Positions 1 to 22,885 of a stretch of DNA of 64,000 nucleotides are shown here, in pieces (the stretch's first letter is position 1; every line of letters begins with the position of its first letter). Under the pieces are notes generated by a model. It did no database searches. It had not been told where the DNA came from and worked only from the letters and a program-made list of their open reading frames with translations. The stretch comes from Ziziphus jujuba (lineage: Eukaryota > Streptophyta > Magnoliopsida > Rosales > Rhamnaceae): positions 10,911,001 to 10,975,000 of the forward strand of contig NC_083388.1 of the NCBI RefSeq assembly GCF_031755915.1, read 5' to 3'. Made by a program: the position numbers and the translations under genes.

Positions 1-2394
1 AAATGGATTATAGAGGCATAGATAAATTAATTGTTGGCAACGGTAGGTTTGCACATCGACTATGCTGGTTCCTATATTTTAAAAACTATTTATAAAAGTA
101 TTAAATTAAATCATATGCTGTATGTTCCAAAAATTAAGAAAAATCTTTTTAAGTATAGCAATATTGACTTGTAATAATAACTTCATTGTTGAGTTTAACA
201 CTCATTCTATATTTGTGAAGGATCAAGCTACAAGGAAGCTCCTATTAGAAGGGACCCTTAAAGATGGAATTTCTTTACCTAAACTCAGTAAAGCACCTGC
301 TTCGGCATTTTCTACAAACTTTAATTTTAGGTTTTTTTATTTAGATTTTTCTAAAAATAAATTGTGGCATACTCACCTTGGACATCCATCTATCTCTACA
401 ATGAAAATTATTGCTAATGCATGTAAACAATTTTCTATTTCTAATAAAGACAATTTCTGGTCAATCTACCCATTAGGAAAATTTCACAAATTTTTTGCAC
501 CTAATTCTAATACAAAAAGTAATTAGCCTCTAGATTTAATCTTTTCTGATAATTTGGAGACCTCCTCATGTAATCTTTATTGAAGGATATGAGTATTGTA
601 TACTCTTTGGAGATGATCTATTCAAGATTTTCATGGATTTTCCCTTTAAAATTAAATCTAAAATGCCAAAAATATTTTTAGAATTTAAGAATTTAGTTGA
701 AAATCTTTTTCAAACAAAAATAAAAATATTTCAGTTTGATTGGGGGGTGAATATATATCATTAGCTTCTATATTAAAATATTTTGGAAAAGCTTTTTAGC
801 ACTCATGTCCTTGTACACACAATCAAAATGATAAAGTAAAAAGGAAACATAAGCACATCACAGAAACAACATTTTCTATTTCTAGCTCATAGCTCTCTGC
901 CCGTTCAAAATTGGTGGAATGCTTGTTCTACAACAGTTTATCTAATTAATCGACTTCCTATGAAAATGTTGCGAAATAAATCACCAATCCAAGAATTATT
1001 TAAGAAAAATTTTAATTTTTCTTTTTTAAAGTGTTTTGGTTGTGAATGTTTTCCTTACATTAAACCATTTCAAAATAAGAAATTTTCTTACCATTCTAAA
1101 ACATGTATCTTCCTAGGTTACTCTTCCATTCATAATGGGTATAAGTATTGTAGTCTCAAAACAAGAAAATATATTACACCAAATGTCATCTTCAATGAAT
1201 CATGTTTTCCTTATATTAGCTTACTAAGCAAGGTATCCCCATCTGACTTAAACTCTTCTTTATTTACGGCTGTTAACCCTTTTGTATATCAACCCTTTTG
1301 TATATCAAATTCCTATGTTCTCTAATTCTATAGGTACACAACCATGTCCATCTCTTAGGTCCAAAGATGGAACAACCTCATCCAATCCTTCACTATTCCA
1401 ACATGAGTCTCGACTTGATTTAAAGGGATCATATCAGGTACTTGCTCAACACGAACCAAATCAGTCAGCTTCTGTGCATTCTCCTTCCACTCTGAAACGA
1501 TGTCAAGCAAATCACTCTTCCATGGAAACTTGGAATCCAACCCCTAGAATAGGTGTTCTATATTGTCATTCAGTTCATTCACTCAAGTCTCCAAATCCAT
1601 CTTGTTCACAAACTGATGTCCAAATTCACAATGATTTTGATGTTGCTCTTTTGGCTACAATACCATCATTTGACCCTAGGCCGACTTATCCTATGAAAAC
1701 GAGATTGAAGGCCGATATCTCCAAAAAGAAAGTCTTTCTACATCAAAAACTTACAGATCTTGATAATCATGAGGCTCCTACTATCAAATAGGCTTTATCT
1801 CACCCCAAATGGACTCAAACCATGCAAGAACAATTTACGACATTACAATGAAATTGAACATGGACACTCATTCCACAGACAACATGTATGAATGTTATTG
1901 GTAGTAAATAGGTATTCAAAATTAAAAGAAATCCTGATGGAACAAAAACCAATATAAAGTTATGGTTGTTGCCAAGGGTTCCATTGAAACCCAAGCATAG
2001 ACTTTAACGAAACTTTCAGCCCAATGGTTAAGAATTCAACAATTTGTACAATTCTTTTTACTGCTATCTCTATGAATGGATTATACAATAACTTGATATA
2101 AACAATGCTTTTTTGAATGGGCATTTGAATAAGGCTTTTCATATGAAGCAACTTGATGGTTTTCTTAATTCTTCCAAGTTAACACATGTATGCTAGTTAC
2201 AAAAATTCCTTTTATGGTTTAAAACAAGCCCCTCAGGCATGGTACTATCAATTGCGCTTCACTATTTGTCAATGGGGTTTTGTAAGATCTCATATGGATT
2301 CCTCTCTATTTATGTTGCATATGGCTAGTCTGGTCATTTGGATCCTCATATATATATTGATGACATCATTATTACAGGCAATGACAACAGTGCA

Positions 2395-2552
2395 TAGGGA
2401 TGGCAATTTGCCCTGGATATCCCAAAAACCGCGGTGCACGGCTCCTAACGAGGTGGTTTTTCCTTGAAAAATCAGGGTGGGGGGGCAAGCTCAGGGCAGG
2501 AGATCAAAACTCGATTCAGGGCTGGGCTGGGCCTGAGGAGTAAATACTTCGG

Positions 2553-2587
<35 letters not shown>

Positions 2588-3332
2588 CATTCCTAATTTA
2601 TTTATTAAAAAAAAAACCCAAACCCCACCCCTCTCCAGCACTCCTCGTTTCATTTTCTTCTTGCCGAGTGCCGACACTACTGCCACCCACCTGCTGCTTC
2701 AGCCTTCACCACCACCTGCTGCAGCCAATCGAAGAACATAGTTGAGGTTGACTGGTTGAACTCCTTATGCTGCTGCTGGTAGGCTCTCTCTTATTTTTTT
2801 ATTTTGTTTTAATCTTGTTAGAGAAAGATCATAGCCTAGCTGCTTGTGTATTGTCCTTTGCCATTTCAATTAATGTGGTTCTGATTGGAGTGGAAGTTAG
2901 AATTTAGATTGTGCAATTTTTTATTTTTTATTATTATACAAAAAGTTATAACAAAAGTTACCATCCTTCACATACCAAGGATTTCAGCCTCTACTTCATT
3001 CCCGCATTAATTGCACTTTTTTTTTCCCTTTCTTTTCTTAAATTCCTACATTTCAGTGGTCAATGAAAGTTGTTTAATTCACATGTATTGGAATTTTGCC
3101 TCCACAACAAAAACAAGTGGTGTATCGTAGCTTCTTTTTATTAAAAAAAAATATCAATTAAAAAAAGGGGGAGAAAACCGCCCCGCTCTATCCAATCCCC
3201 ATCCCGTAGAATTCCCGTTCTTGCCCCGCATCTAAGAAACGGGAAAAACCACAAAGATGGAATTGAAAATGCCCCGTAGGAGCAGGGATGGTATTTAAAA
3301 AACCAACCCACCCCATCCCATTGACATTCCTC
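2395..3332. mobile_element. Non-autonomous hAT-type DNA transposon nested in copia RT
   Basis: A 938-bp segment flanked by a perfect 8-bp direct repeat ACAGTGCA (2387-2394 and 3333-3340), the target-site length of hAT transposases. Its ends are short imperfect inverted repeats: TAGGGATGGCAA on the left, and GAGGAATGTCAA as the reverse complement of the right end (9 of 12 match). Removing the insert and one target copy makes the copia RT reading continue from the DDII motif into the DLGP-type motif, so the boundaries are firm. There is no transposase ORF. The interior is GC-richer at both ends, with G/C-runs, and holds a (TA)n tract at 2558-2584. Short ORFs inside are not convincing genes. Confidence 0.85.
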
Positions 3333-4300
3333 ACAGTGCAATTACCATATTCATTCATAAACTAAATTCTTCTTTTTCTTTCAAAGATTTAGGACCCTTG
3401 TCTTTCTTTCTTGGCATTAAAGCTTTACGGATTTTACTGGCTTGTATTTGTCCCAAGTAAAATACATACATGAACTTCTTGCCAAAATTTCTTGAGTGTA
3501 AGAATAGTCCAACCCCTACCTCTACTTCTATTCATGTAATCAAGGATATTGGTGCTCCTTTTGCTAACAAATTACTCTATAAAAGTACATGTTAGCCTAG
3601 GCAAAAATAGAGATAAGGAATAATGAAGCCCCTTTAGCTTTGCCAAGGGCTACATGGGGGTTAGCTTGTAAATGTATAAAGCCAACATATTACAATATTT
3701 GTTAATTTCACGGCTTGATTTGGCATTCATAGTGAACAAAATGAATCAATATCTCCAACATCCAACTGAGCTTCATTGGGCTACGTGTAAACATGTCTTG
3801 CCCTACTTAAAGGGCACCATTTATTTGGGCTTTCATATTCGTCCTTCACAGCACTTTTCTCTATATGGCTATATAGATTCTAATTGGGCATTGATATAGA
3901 TGACAGGCATTCCACGATGGTTACTGTATCTACTTTAGTGATAACCTTGTTCTTTGGTCATCTTGCAAACAAAATATTGTTACATATTCGAGTACAGAGT
4001 CAGAGTATCATGCATTAGCTAATGGTGCAGCTGAGCTTGCATGGATTGAGTCTTCAGGAATTATGTTTTCCAATGCCTAAACCTCTCGTTCTATGGTGTC
4101 ACAATATGAGAGCTCGTTCTCTTGACTCTAATCCATTTTTCCATGTACGAACAAAGCACATCGAGATCATTTTATTCATTATAAAGTTATTCTCAAGAGG
4201 TTGCAAATTAATTTTGTTCCGAGTTTTGATCGGGTTGCAGATATTCTAACCAAGGTTCTTTCTACTATTTGGTTTTTGTGTCTTAGAGAAAACTGAACAT

Positions 4301-4549
4301 AATTTAAGAAGGGATGTTAGAGTAACTGCATTAGTTACTCACAGTTAGACTTATGATATATCTTTGTGACTCTTGTATTGATCCTTAGTTATTAGTCATG
4401 GAAGTCTAGCTGTAGTTCAATACTTGTTTTGATATTGTATTCTTATCTCCACCAGTGTGTATATCGATGGTTATTATTAACTCATCTAAATCTTGTAATA
4501 TGTTTATATTTACTTCTACCATCAATAAAATGACAAGTCATTTTGTTCA
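4301..4549 (+). repeat. Polypurine tract and 3' LTR of the copia element
   Basis: The RNase H end is followed by the purine-rich tract AATTTAAGAAGGGA (4301-4314), then TGTTAGAGTAAC at 4315, a typical copia LTR start. A CA end at 4549 gives a 235-bp LTR. The right boundary is tentative because no second LTR or target duplication is available for comparison. Confidence 0.6.
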
Positions 4550-4780
4550 AGAACCCTAATTTCACCCAAATTTCCCACTTACGTGTTGCCTTCATGTTGT
4601 TTAGCCTTAATCCATTTACTAGGGAGCATATGTTTTAAAATGATGAGTTCTGCCCCAGGCACATGTAGCTCACGTGATCATTTTTACTGACTGAGTGGAA
4701 AGGATAAAATAACGCTAATTAAAGTAAAACTGTGGGACTAAATTATCAAGTTTGAAAAATCAAGGCTAGGTAAGCAAAAC

Positions 4781-5416
4781 AAGTGTTCTAAAAGGCGGGA
4801 AAAGGCGTCGCCTAGGCGTGATGCTTTTAGATAACGCCTCACATAGTAGCAAGGCTTAGAAAAAGATGGTCAACATTGTGTTGACCACCTAATGCATGCC
4901 TAGGTGCCAAAAGGCGGGAGCTTTTTTGTTCAAAGGTTTTTTTTTTTTCTAAAGTTATTTTTTAAAAAATGTTAAAAAAAACAATCGATAACAATTGATA
5001 ACAATTGAAGATGAGTTGGATGAAGATGTAGATATTGAATTAGAGTCTGATAAATAATTAGACAAAAGTTAGATTATGGCAATAGTTAAAGTATGTATTA
5101 ATTTAGAATTATTAGATACTTGTAAATTTATAATATATATTTTTTGAAACTAATATATTGTTGCAAACTTGGAAAACAGGAATTTTCATAAATCTAATAT
5201 GATCAATCACATACTAATTCATATTTATTGCACATAAAAAGATAATATAGACTTATATATATTTTGACATCTAAAAGATAAATTATTTTGTTCATTTAAT
5301 AGCCTTATAATAATTAAAATAATAATATAATTATAAAACATCTTTTTACGCCTATGCTTGTAAAGCTTAAGGCTTAACCTTGGTTCTTGCAACACCTTAC
5401 GCCTTTTAGAACATTG
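4781..5416. mobile_element. hAT-like MITE with GGCG-containing inverted repeats
   Basis: The left end carries TGTTCTAAAAGGCG (4784-4797) and the right end carries its reverse complement (about 5400-5414). Both ends are bounded by AGCAAAAC (4773-4780 and 5417-5424), an 8-bp target duplication. Subterminal sequence is rich in GGCG/CGCC words, including GGCGTCGCCTAGGCG near the left end. The 636-bp element has no coding capacity. The 8-bp duplication and inverted repeats point to a hAT-mobilised MITE; the exact first base is uncertain by one or two positions. Confidence 0.75.
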
Positions 5417-7939
5417 AGCAAAACACACTAAACATAAGGAACTACGATGCAAAGCATAAATTACAAACATTGTCCAATCAATGCGAGTTATCCACCAATT
5501 GTAATTGCAATGATACATCAATTTTACCCTTCTACTATTTTTTATTTACCAAAGAAAAGAAATTCATAACTCATCTTGCAAAGAAATGAATTAACAACCA
5601 TCTGCAAATTAAATATTACATGTTAAATTGAGGTGGCATGCTTTCCCAATAGAGGGTTTAATTTGGATTGCTCGGTGCAAATCAAATATCAAATAAACAA
5701 AACATTTTTTTAGCGCAGCCGAACAAAATTTGAAACATATATGTATAGATATTTTGGTAGACTGTATATCTACATGGTTCCCATGGAAAACAGTGTCTGT
5801 CACTCACTCACTGCTAAATTCAAGTTGAGCAGATTCCGACCATCAAACCAAAAAAGAAAAAAGAGAAGTAGACTTTCTTTTTAAAAGCTTTGTGGATTTG
5901 ATTTTTTTTTCTGTTGATATTGAAGGGACCAACCATTCAGTGTATTGACTCGCCTTTATTTGGTATGGTCACCAAAACTCATTAGCAACTCTTGGAAACA
6001 ACTAAAGCCACCCCCTCACTACAACAAAGCAGTCTGTCTCATCTCTTTTTCCATTTTTCTTTTTTTTTTTTTCTTTTTTTTCTTTTTTTTCTCCCCTCAC
6101 TTTCAAATGTCATTCTTTTCTAGGTCAAATTCTTGATAGTTTACCCTTGCGTGCTTCACCGGACTCTAATTTATGTTATTTAATTCCCCCACAAAGACAT
6201 TCCAACTGAATCTAGGGGTTTCAACCCAAAGCCAATAAGAATAATAAAAAAGAAAAAAGAAAAAAGAAAAAAGAAGAAGAAGAAAATAGAATAGGGGTGA
6301 TTGAATTCTGCACGTCGCTTTCAATCTTGTCTTTTTCTTCTGCGTGCGAATTCTTTAATTTATATCTTTTTCCACATAAAGTCAATTACTTGGCAAATTG
6401 AACTAACCATCGGTGTATGATTTTAGAGCCGCACTAACGAAATTAGTAAAAGGATGGGAAACTGGTAGGAAATTTCTTTGTGAATCAATTAATTAAGTAA
6501 GCTCAAATTGTAACAATGAAGCCTCCATCATCCAAGAAAGACAGTTATTGAATTATATAAATGTTCTCTGGTTTGGCATATAATATACACCTTTTGGAAA
6601 AAATACAAAATGCCCTTTGAACTTTTTACTTTATGTTCAAGTTTCATGCTGTCTCTGAGCTGTATTTCAAGTAATTTATTATTATTTTATTTTCCTTTTT
6701 TTTTTTTTTTGGATTAGAATTTGGTAAAGTTGGCAAGCTCATATACAAATTGGTTGCTTATAATAAATTATGTCTAATCAAAAATTTTATTGAACAAATT
6801 TGATAGAAATAAAAGGATAATATCAAGAATAAATTGTTTTGGTTATCTCTTTTACAAGAATTTTGTTTTTTTTTTTTGAAAAAAAATGATTTAGACATAT
6901 TTTATTTATTTAGCAATCAATTTTAGTATTAATCGGTCAATTTTGCCAAATTCTAACAAAGAGTTTTAAATAGAAGTGTTCAGGGGGAATATTACTTTAA
7001 AATAAATTTGGTGGGTAAATTGAAATTTTAGAGAATGTTTGAAAAGGTATTTTATAGTTTTGTAATATTCTTCTGCAGAATGGTTCGTTAAATATTTTAT
7101 AGGTACAAAATTCACATGGAATATGATCTCAAAAACAAATTTTCGTTTTTCGTGTTAATTAAGTTAGTCATTATCTGATTGTATCCCAATCATTCCACAA
7201 AATCATGTATATTGATCTATATCCGACAAAGGTTGAAAAAGACTAGCCCTTTGAAAAAAGGGAAAACAAGCCGGCGGTGCCAAATGAGGGACGGGTTCTT
7301 CTATCCTCATTTATTCATGTGATTTCATTTTATTTTAATTAATAATAGAATTTCATACTATTTTAAAAAACAGTTAATTTTTTACATTTAATTTTTATCT
7401 TTAATATTTTTAAATGGGATGGCTTCCTATGTGTACAAGGATAGGAAAAGAGGAGAATCAAGCAAAAAGGTAAGGTTTGAATGTGTTTACGTTCCTTTTT
7501 TTTTTTTTTTTTTTCCTTTTCTACTTTGATTTTCTATTAACTTATTATTTAAAAAAAAAAACCAAAAAAAGAGTAAAAGAACAAAAAAAAAAAAAAAGGC
7601 CACTCCCCTATCAATTGAGATGAAACTATGCAGTTGAATTACTATGTTGTTTTTTTTTTTTTTTTTTCTGATAAACTGAACTTTGTCTCCAAATTTCATG
7701 AATAAAGATTACTATGACCCTAAACCCTAAAATAAAAAAGAGAACAAAATAGAGAATAATTTTACTTTTTTTTCCAAATAGTCTTTTTGTATCCTTATTA
7801 TAATTTACTAATTTTAATATTTGCTAAAATATTAAGGTTTCTTAAGCTAGCATTGTTAATATCCTTTAGGGGTATAAATTAATATTATTAAAATCAGTTG
7901 ATCAAGTTGAAATAAGGGTAAACCTGAGACAGATATCTC

Positions 7940-7956
7940 TTGTGTGTGTGTGTGTA

Positions 7957-8012
<56 letters not shown>

Positions 8013-8028
8013 ACGAAAGAGAGAGAGA
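7940..8028. repeat. Compound microsatellite (TG)n(TA)n(GA)n
   Basis: Three adjoining dinucleotide tracts: TG with a single TA interruption, then TA, then GA with an AACGAA interruption. Likely a length-polymorphic locus. Confidence 0.95.
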
Positions 8029-8083
8029 TTATTAGCTTATCTTTTATATAACACTATTGTAAATCAAATGAAAAAAAAAAAAT

Positions 8084-8187
8084 CAAAAGAAGTTGTAGGA
8101 TTCTAAATATTAGTTTTCAAAATTTAAAAATTTTTCAAAAGAAGTTGTAGGCTTCCAAATATTAGTTTTCAAAATTTTAAAATTTTT
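8084..8187. repeat. 52-bp tandem duplication
   Basis: Two adjacent copies starting CAAAAGAAGTTGTAGG (8084-8135 and 8136-8187) differ at only a few positions. No coding content; a local duplication in spacer. Confidence 0.85.
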
Positions 8188-9293
8188 CATTGAAATTTTT
8201 TAATACCAAGTTTAATATTTTTAAATAGATAACAGAAATGAAATTTTTTTTTAGTAAAATATGTAATGAAATATAGCAATAAAATTAAATAACTAAACAT
8301 TAGTAAATATAAAGTATATAGTTAAAAGAAAAAAAAATAATTTATTTCTAAGAGAATTTAAATAATTTTATCTTGTAATAGTGAATGGAAGTTTTTTAAG
8401 AAAGGTAGGAGTAGAAGTTTTTTAAAAACAAATAAACCTATTTTAAAATAAAATTGTATCATACAAAAGCAATGCTTGTTTATTAAAAATGATGTGATAA
8501 TATAAAATATATTATTATTTTATTAATTGAAAATATTAAAATATCATAAATGTAGATTTGGCTGGTGCAGCCATTCTATGGTCCACTTAAAAGTGAGTGA
8601 TTGTCCATCCGAACTTAATCTGAATATTCATAAGTCCATTAATGTTCAATAACTTTGATAGTAATGGCTGGATCTACCACGACCTTTGATATCTCAACAT
8701 TATTCATCAGATAAATGTAAAAAATAAATAAATAAATAAATAAAAACTTAGGAGGGATAAAAAATAAAAAAAATGCTGAAGTCGGGGGGTACTGTAGCAA
8801 AATCATAATCAATCGTTTCCTTAACCGCTAGGTCAACCGGAAGGAAGCATCTCTCAAGTTGAAATCTAAACCAAATTTACTTTGAACGAAAAGCTTGAAA
8901 AAAAGTACAATCTGGTGTACACACCACAAGACAGCAGCGTACGCAATCCACAAGTCATATTACAACACGCAAGCAACAGCGATCGCATGGGGTTTTTTGT
9001 GTGGACCACTTGTGAGTAAGCTTCCAATCTCTGGATTACGTGTCGAAATATGATTGGTTTAACCAATGTGGAGTCTGGTTGTTTTCATTGAGCCACTGTA
9101 GCAGAGGCAGACGGAAGCAGTTGAATCGCTCTTTGTTTTTGGGTCTCAGATTCCTCCTTGAGAATATAAGATTTGTCTTCCATAGCAACAACTTGGAAGC
9201 TTCAGATTGCTTTGCGCATACTCTTTCTCTCGTTTTCTTCTCTCTCGCAATTACAGAGAGAGAACCAAGCGAATTCAGCGTGAAGAAAATCAG

Positions 9294-9398
9294 GTAAAAA
9301 CATTTTCTTATTTTTTCCATTTTCTTTTGGCATAAAAAAAAAAAATCGGTGCTTTATTGTTTTTGATTATCGTTCATTTTCGGATTTTGTTCTAACAG
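9294..9398 (+). other. Probable 5'-UTR intron of the first ECA gene
   Basis: The sequence reads AATCAG/GTAAAAAC at 9294 and TTCTAACAG/GGGTTAGGG at 9398, a good donor and acceptor 127 bp before the start codon. The upstream leader has the CT-rich look of a plant 5' UTR (TCTTTCTCTCG, 9221-9246). The second ECA gene is recognisably homologous through this stretch but reads TTTGATAC where the donor should be, so this intron may be specific to the first copy. No transcript evidence is available here. Confidence 0.55.
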
Positions 9399-9525
9399 GG
9401 GTTAGGGTTTCTTTGTTTTCTGTTTGTGTTCCGAGAAAATTTCAGGTGGCGAGACTTGGATGAATCTCAATCTTTAAATCGTTTTGTTTTTTTCTTTTTT
9501 ATTTGAGAGTTTTGATAAATATTCA

Positions 9526-14992
<5,467 letters not shown>

Positions 14993-15729
14993 ATGTGAAG
15001 CTTTTGAACCTGGAGAACACTATTACTAAAGAACCCAGGTGTGAAGTTAATCCTGGAACCTACTGTAACCTTCATTCTTTTAAATCTGTGGGGGTTGAAC
15101 TGGACTTTGGCCATCTAATTAGATTCCTTAAAGAGAATTCTACAGTAGAACTTGCTGATGGGTTAGTTTTTTCTCCGTTATTAATTTTGGGAGTCTAATC
15201 TTCCATGTAATTTGAAATAGATTATTGAAATTAGCCCTAATGAAATAGGTACATTTTCTTTAGTCATGGTTTTAATACAACTGATATTTAGGTGCAACGT
15301 TGTCTTTTATGGTAACATTTCTTTTGTTTTTTTGGGTGAAATGTCTTTGATGTTAGCATAATTTTGAAGAAAAATGAACCTTGCGTACGTTGACATGGTT
15401 TCTTCTGATAACGTTTATTAAATTTCTAGGTGAGCCAATTCTAATCCTAGAGCAAAAAGGGCAAAAAAAACAAAATGGAGTGTACCATACCGTATTTCGC
15501 ATTTTCTTTTGGTCGGCTTTTTTTTACATTTACCCTCTAAATTCTAATTTGCAATGTTGGTCCTTATTTTTAACTTTCCATGCAAAAATTGGGAGCAAGT
15601 GCAACTTTGGTAAAAACTTTGGTGCGAGTGGTATCAAATTAGTTACCAATTAATATGACTGTATATTACGTATAACTTAGATATAGTTTTTGTATATAAT
15701 TTAAATATAGTTTTTTCTCTTCTTCTTCT

Positions 15730-15763
<34 letters not shown>

Positions 15764-16700
15764 TGCTACTATATAACTTGGCAATAGTCTCCTCTCCCCT
15801 AAATCGTAATTTGAAAAAGAAAAAAAAAATAGATAGTTTTTTATTTGAAAAGAAAATACTTATATATAGTTAGAATGATTCTAGAGATGCTTCTGTATCC
15901 GTCAAGTGATTAAATATTAATGTTTTATTGATTTATATTTAATTATATTTATGTCTACAAAATCATTTATTTATTTACATTTTGGTTATTAATTTCAACT
16001 AATCAATTAATAATGTATCATATTGTTATATCATTTTGATAAATATATTGACTTTTTAATCCCTTTCAAGCAAGAAGTGAATTGTTAAATACATAGTCAA
16101 ACTCAATCATTTAATCATTTAGTAAATAATTGGGTATTTTTATCATCGTTGTTACAATAATATCAATAATAAAAAATAATAATATTAAGAGATACCAAAA
16201 TATAACTTTAAAAAATATTCTTATTTTATTAGTTTATATTTTATTTTATTTATTTTATTTTTTGAAAGCTAGTTTATATTTTAGTTATATTTATATATTT
16301 ACAATACTCTAGCATTACTCGACAAAAAATATATATTCTTTTTTTTTTGGGTCAAAAATATTTACAAGCGATAAAAAAATCTAAAAAAAAATTATATTTT
16401 CGTATAAAAATTGTGTTTAAAAATTAAACTGAGTATTAAAATTTTTATTTTTTTTAAAGAATACAAATTAAATAAATATTAAAGATTTAAAAATGTATAT
16501 TTATGCCACAAATAATAAAAAATAATAATTTGTTATGATAAAATATAAAAATTTTGGAACGAAGGTAAATTAATCCAGTTAAAAGACTTTAAACTATAGC
16601 AGAGTGGAGCAAGATTTAACGTCTCGTCATTCATCTTAAATAAAAGAAATAAATAAATAAATAAATAAAAGTCACCTTCTTAAATATAATATAATTTTTT
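14993..16700. other. 3' UTR of ECA copy A and inter-paralogue spacer
   Basis: The first ~250 bp after the stop are probably 3' UTR. The rest is very AT-rich, with a poly-T run of about 30 bp at 15732-15761 and (TAAA)n-like stretches near 16640-16670. No gene is seen. Homology with the ECA-A upstream region begins weakly at about 16710. Confidence 0.6.
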
Positions 16701-17035
16701 TAAATGAAATATCGTAGCAGTGGAAGCTTCAAAACAATTTCGCTTGGTCAACATTTTTGTCCCTGCACAATTACAGAGGCAACTAAAAAGCAAATATATA
16801 AAGCAATTTACTAAGCGGGAGAAAATTTGATACAATTCCAGACTTTTGCCATTTTTTTGCACCGGAGATCGGTGCTTTTTCGGTTTCGAATATTGTACGC
16901 TTTCCGATGTTAAAAGACTTATTCTGATAAGGAGCTAGGGTTTCGTTTTTCTGTTCGTCTCCCGAGAAAGTCTTCAGGCGGCGAGAATAAAACGAGTCCC
17001 GCTGTTGAGTCTGCTTTTCTTCCAAGAATTTTTCA

Positions 17036-22885
<5,850 letters not shown>

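Larger units (their letters stand above)
1..4549 (+). mobile_element. Decayed Ty1/copia retrotransposon (pol remnant plus 3' LTR)
   Basis: Plus-strand remains of a copia polyprotein, entering the window already inside the element. Domains appear in the order gag-pre-integrase, integrase, reverse transcriptase, RNase H, which is the Ty1/copia order. The GAG-pre-integrase signature LWHTHLGHPS is read near 360-390. Integrase core debris follows at about 730-860, then the integrase C-terminal stretch at 960-1200 (CIFLGYS, VIFNES). RT pieces lie near 1960-2380 and resume at 3333-3480, ending the first part at a DDII active-site motif. RNase H runs from 3672 to 4250 and includes a STESEYHA-like motif and a terminal ADILTK-like motif. 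Many stops and frameshifts show it is dead. A hAT-type insert (2395-3332) splits RT. No 5' LTR lies in the window, so the element may begin upstream or be truncated. Confidence 0.9.
5417..9090. other. Intergenic spacer upstream of the first ECA gene
   Basis: AT-rich, with long poly-T and poly-A runs (for example 6060-6091, 7497-7515, 7585-7598, 7651-7667) and a purine-rich run at 6245-6290. I see no gene. Open frames here are short and low-complexity. It contains the compound microsatellite at 7940-8028 and a short tandem duplication at 8084-8187. Confidence 0.6.

Noticed and set aside
9040..9320. Open frames on both strands just upstream of ECA copy A
   Set aside because: CT-rich leader and promoter sequence with no domain; they overlap the probable 5' UTR and its intron.
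9484..9525. Extended N terminus of ECA copy A from an upstream in-frame codon
   Set aside because: The upstream codon is TTG, not ATG, and copy B begins at the MGKGG Met that corresponds to 9526.
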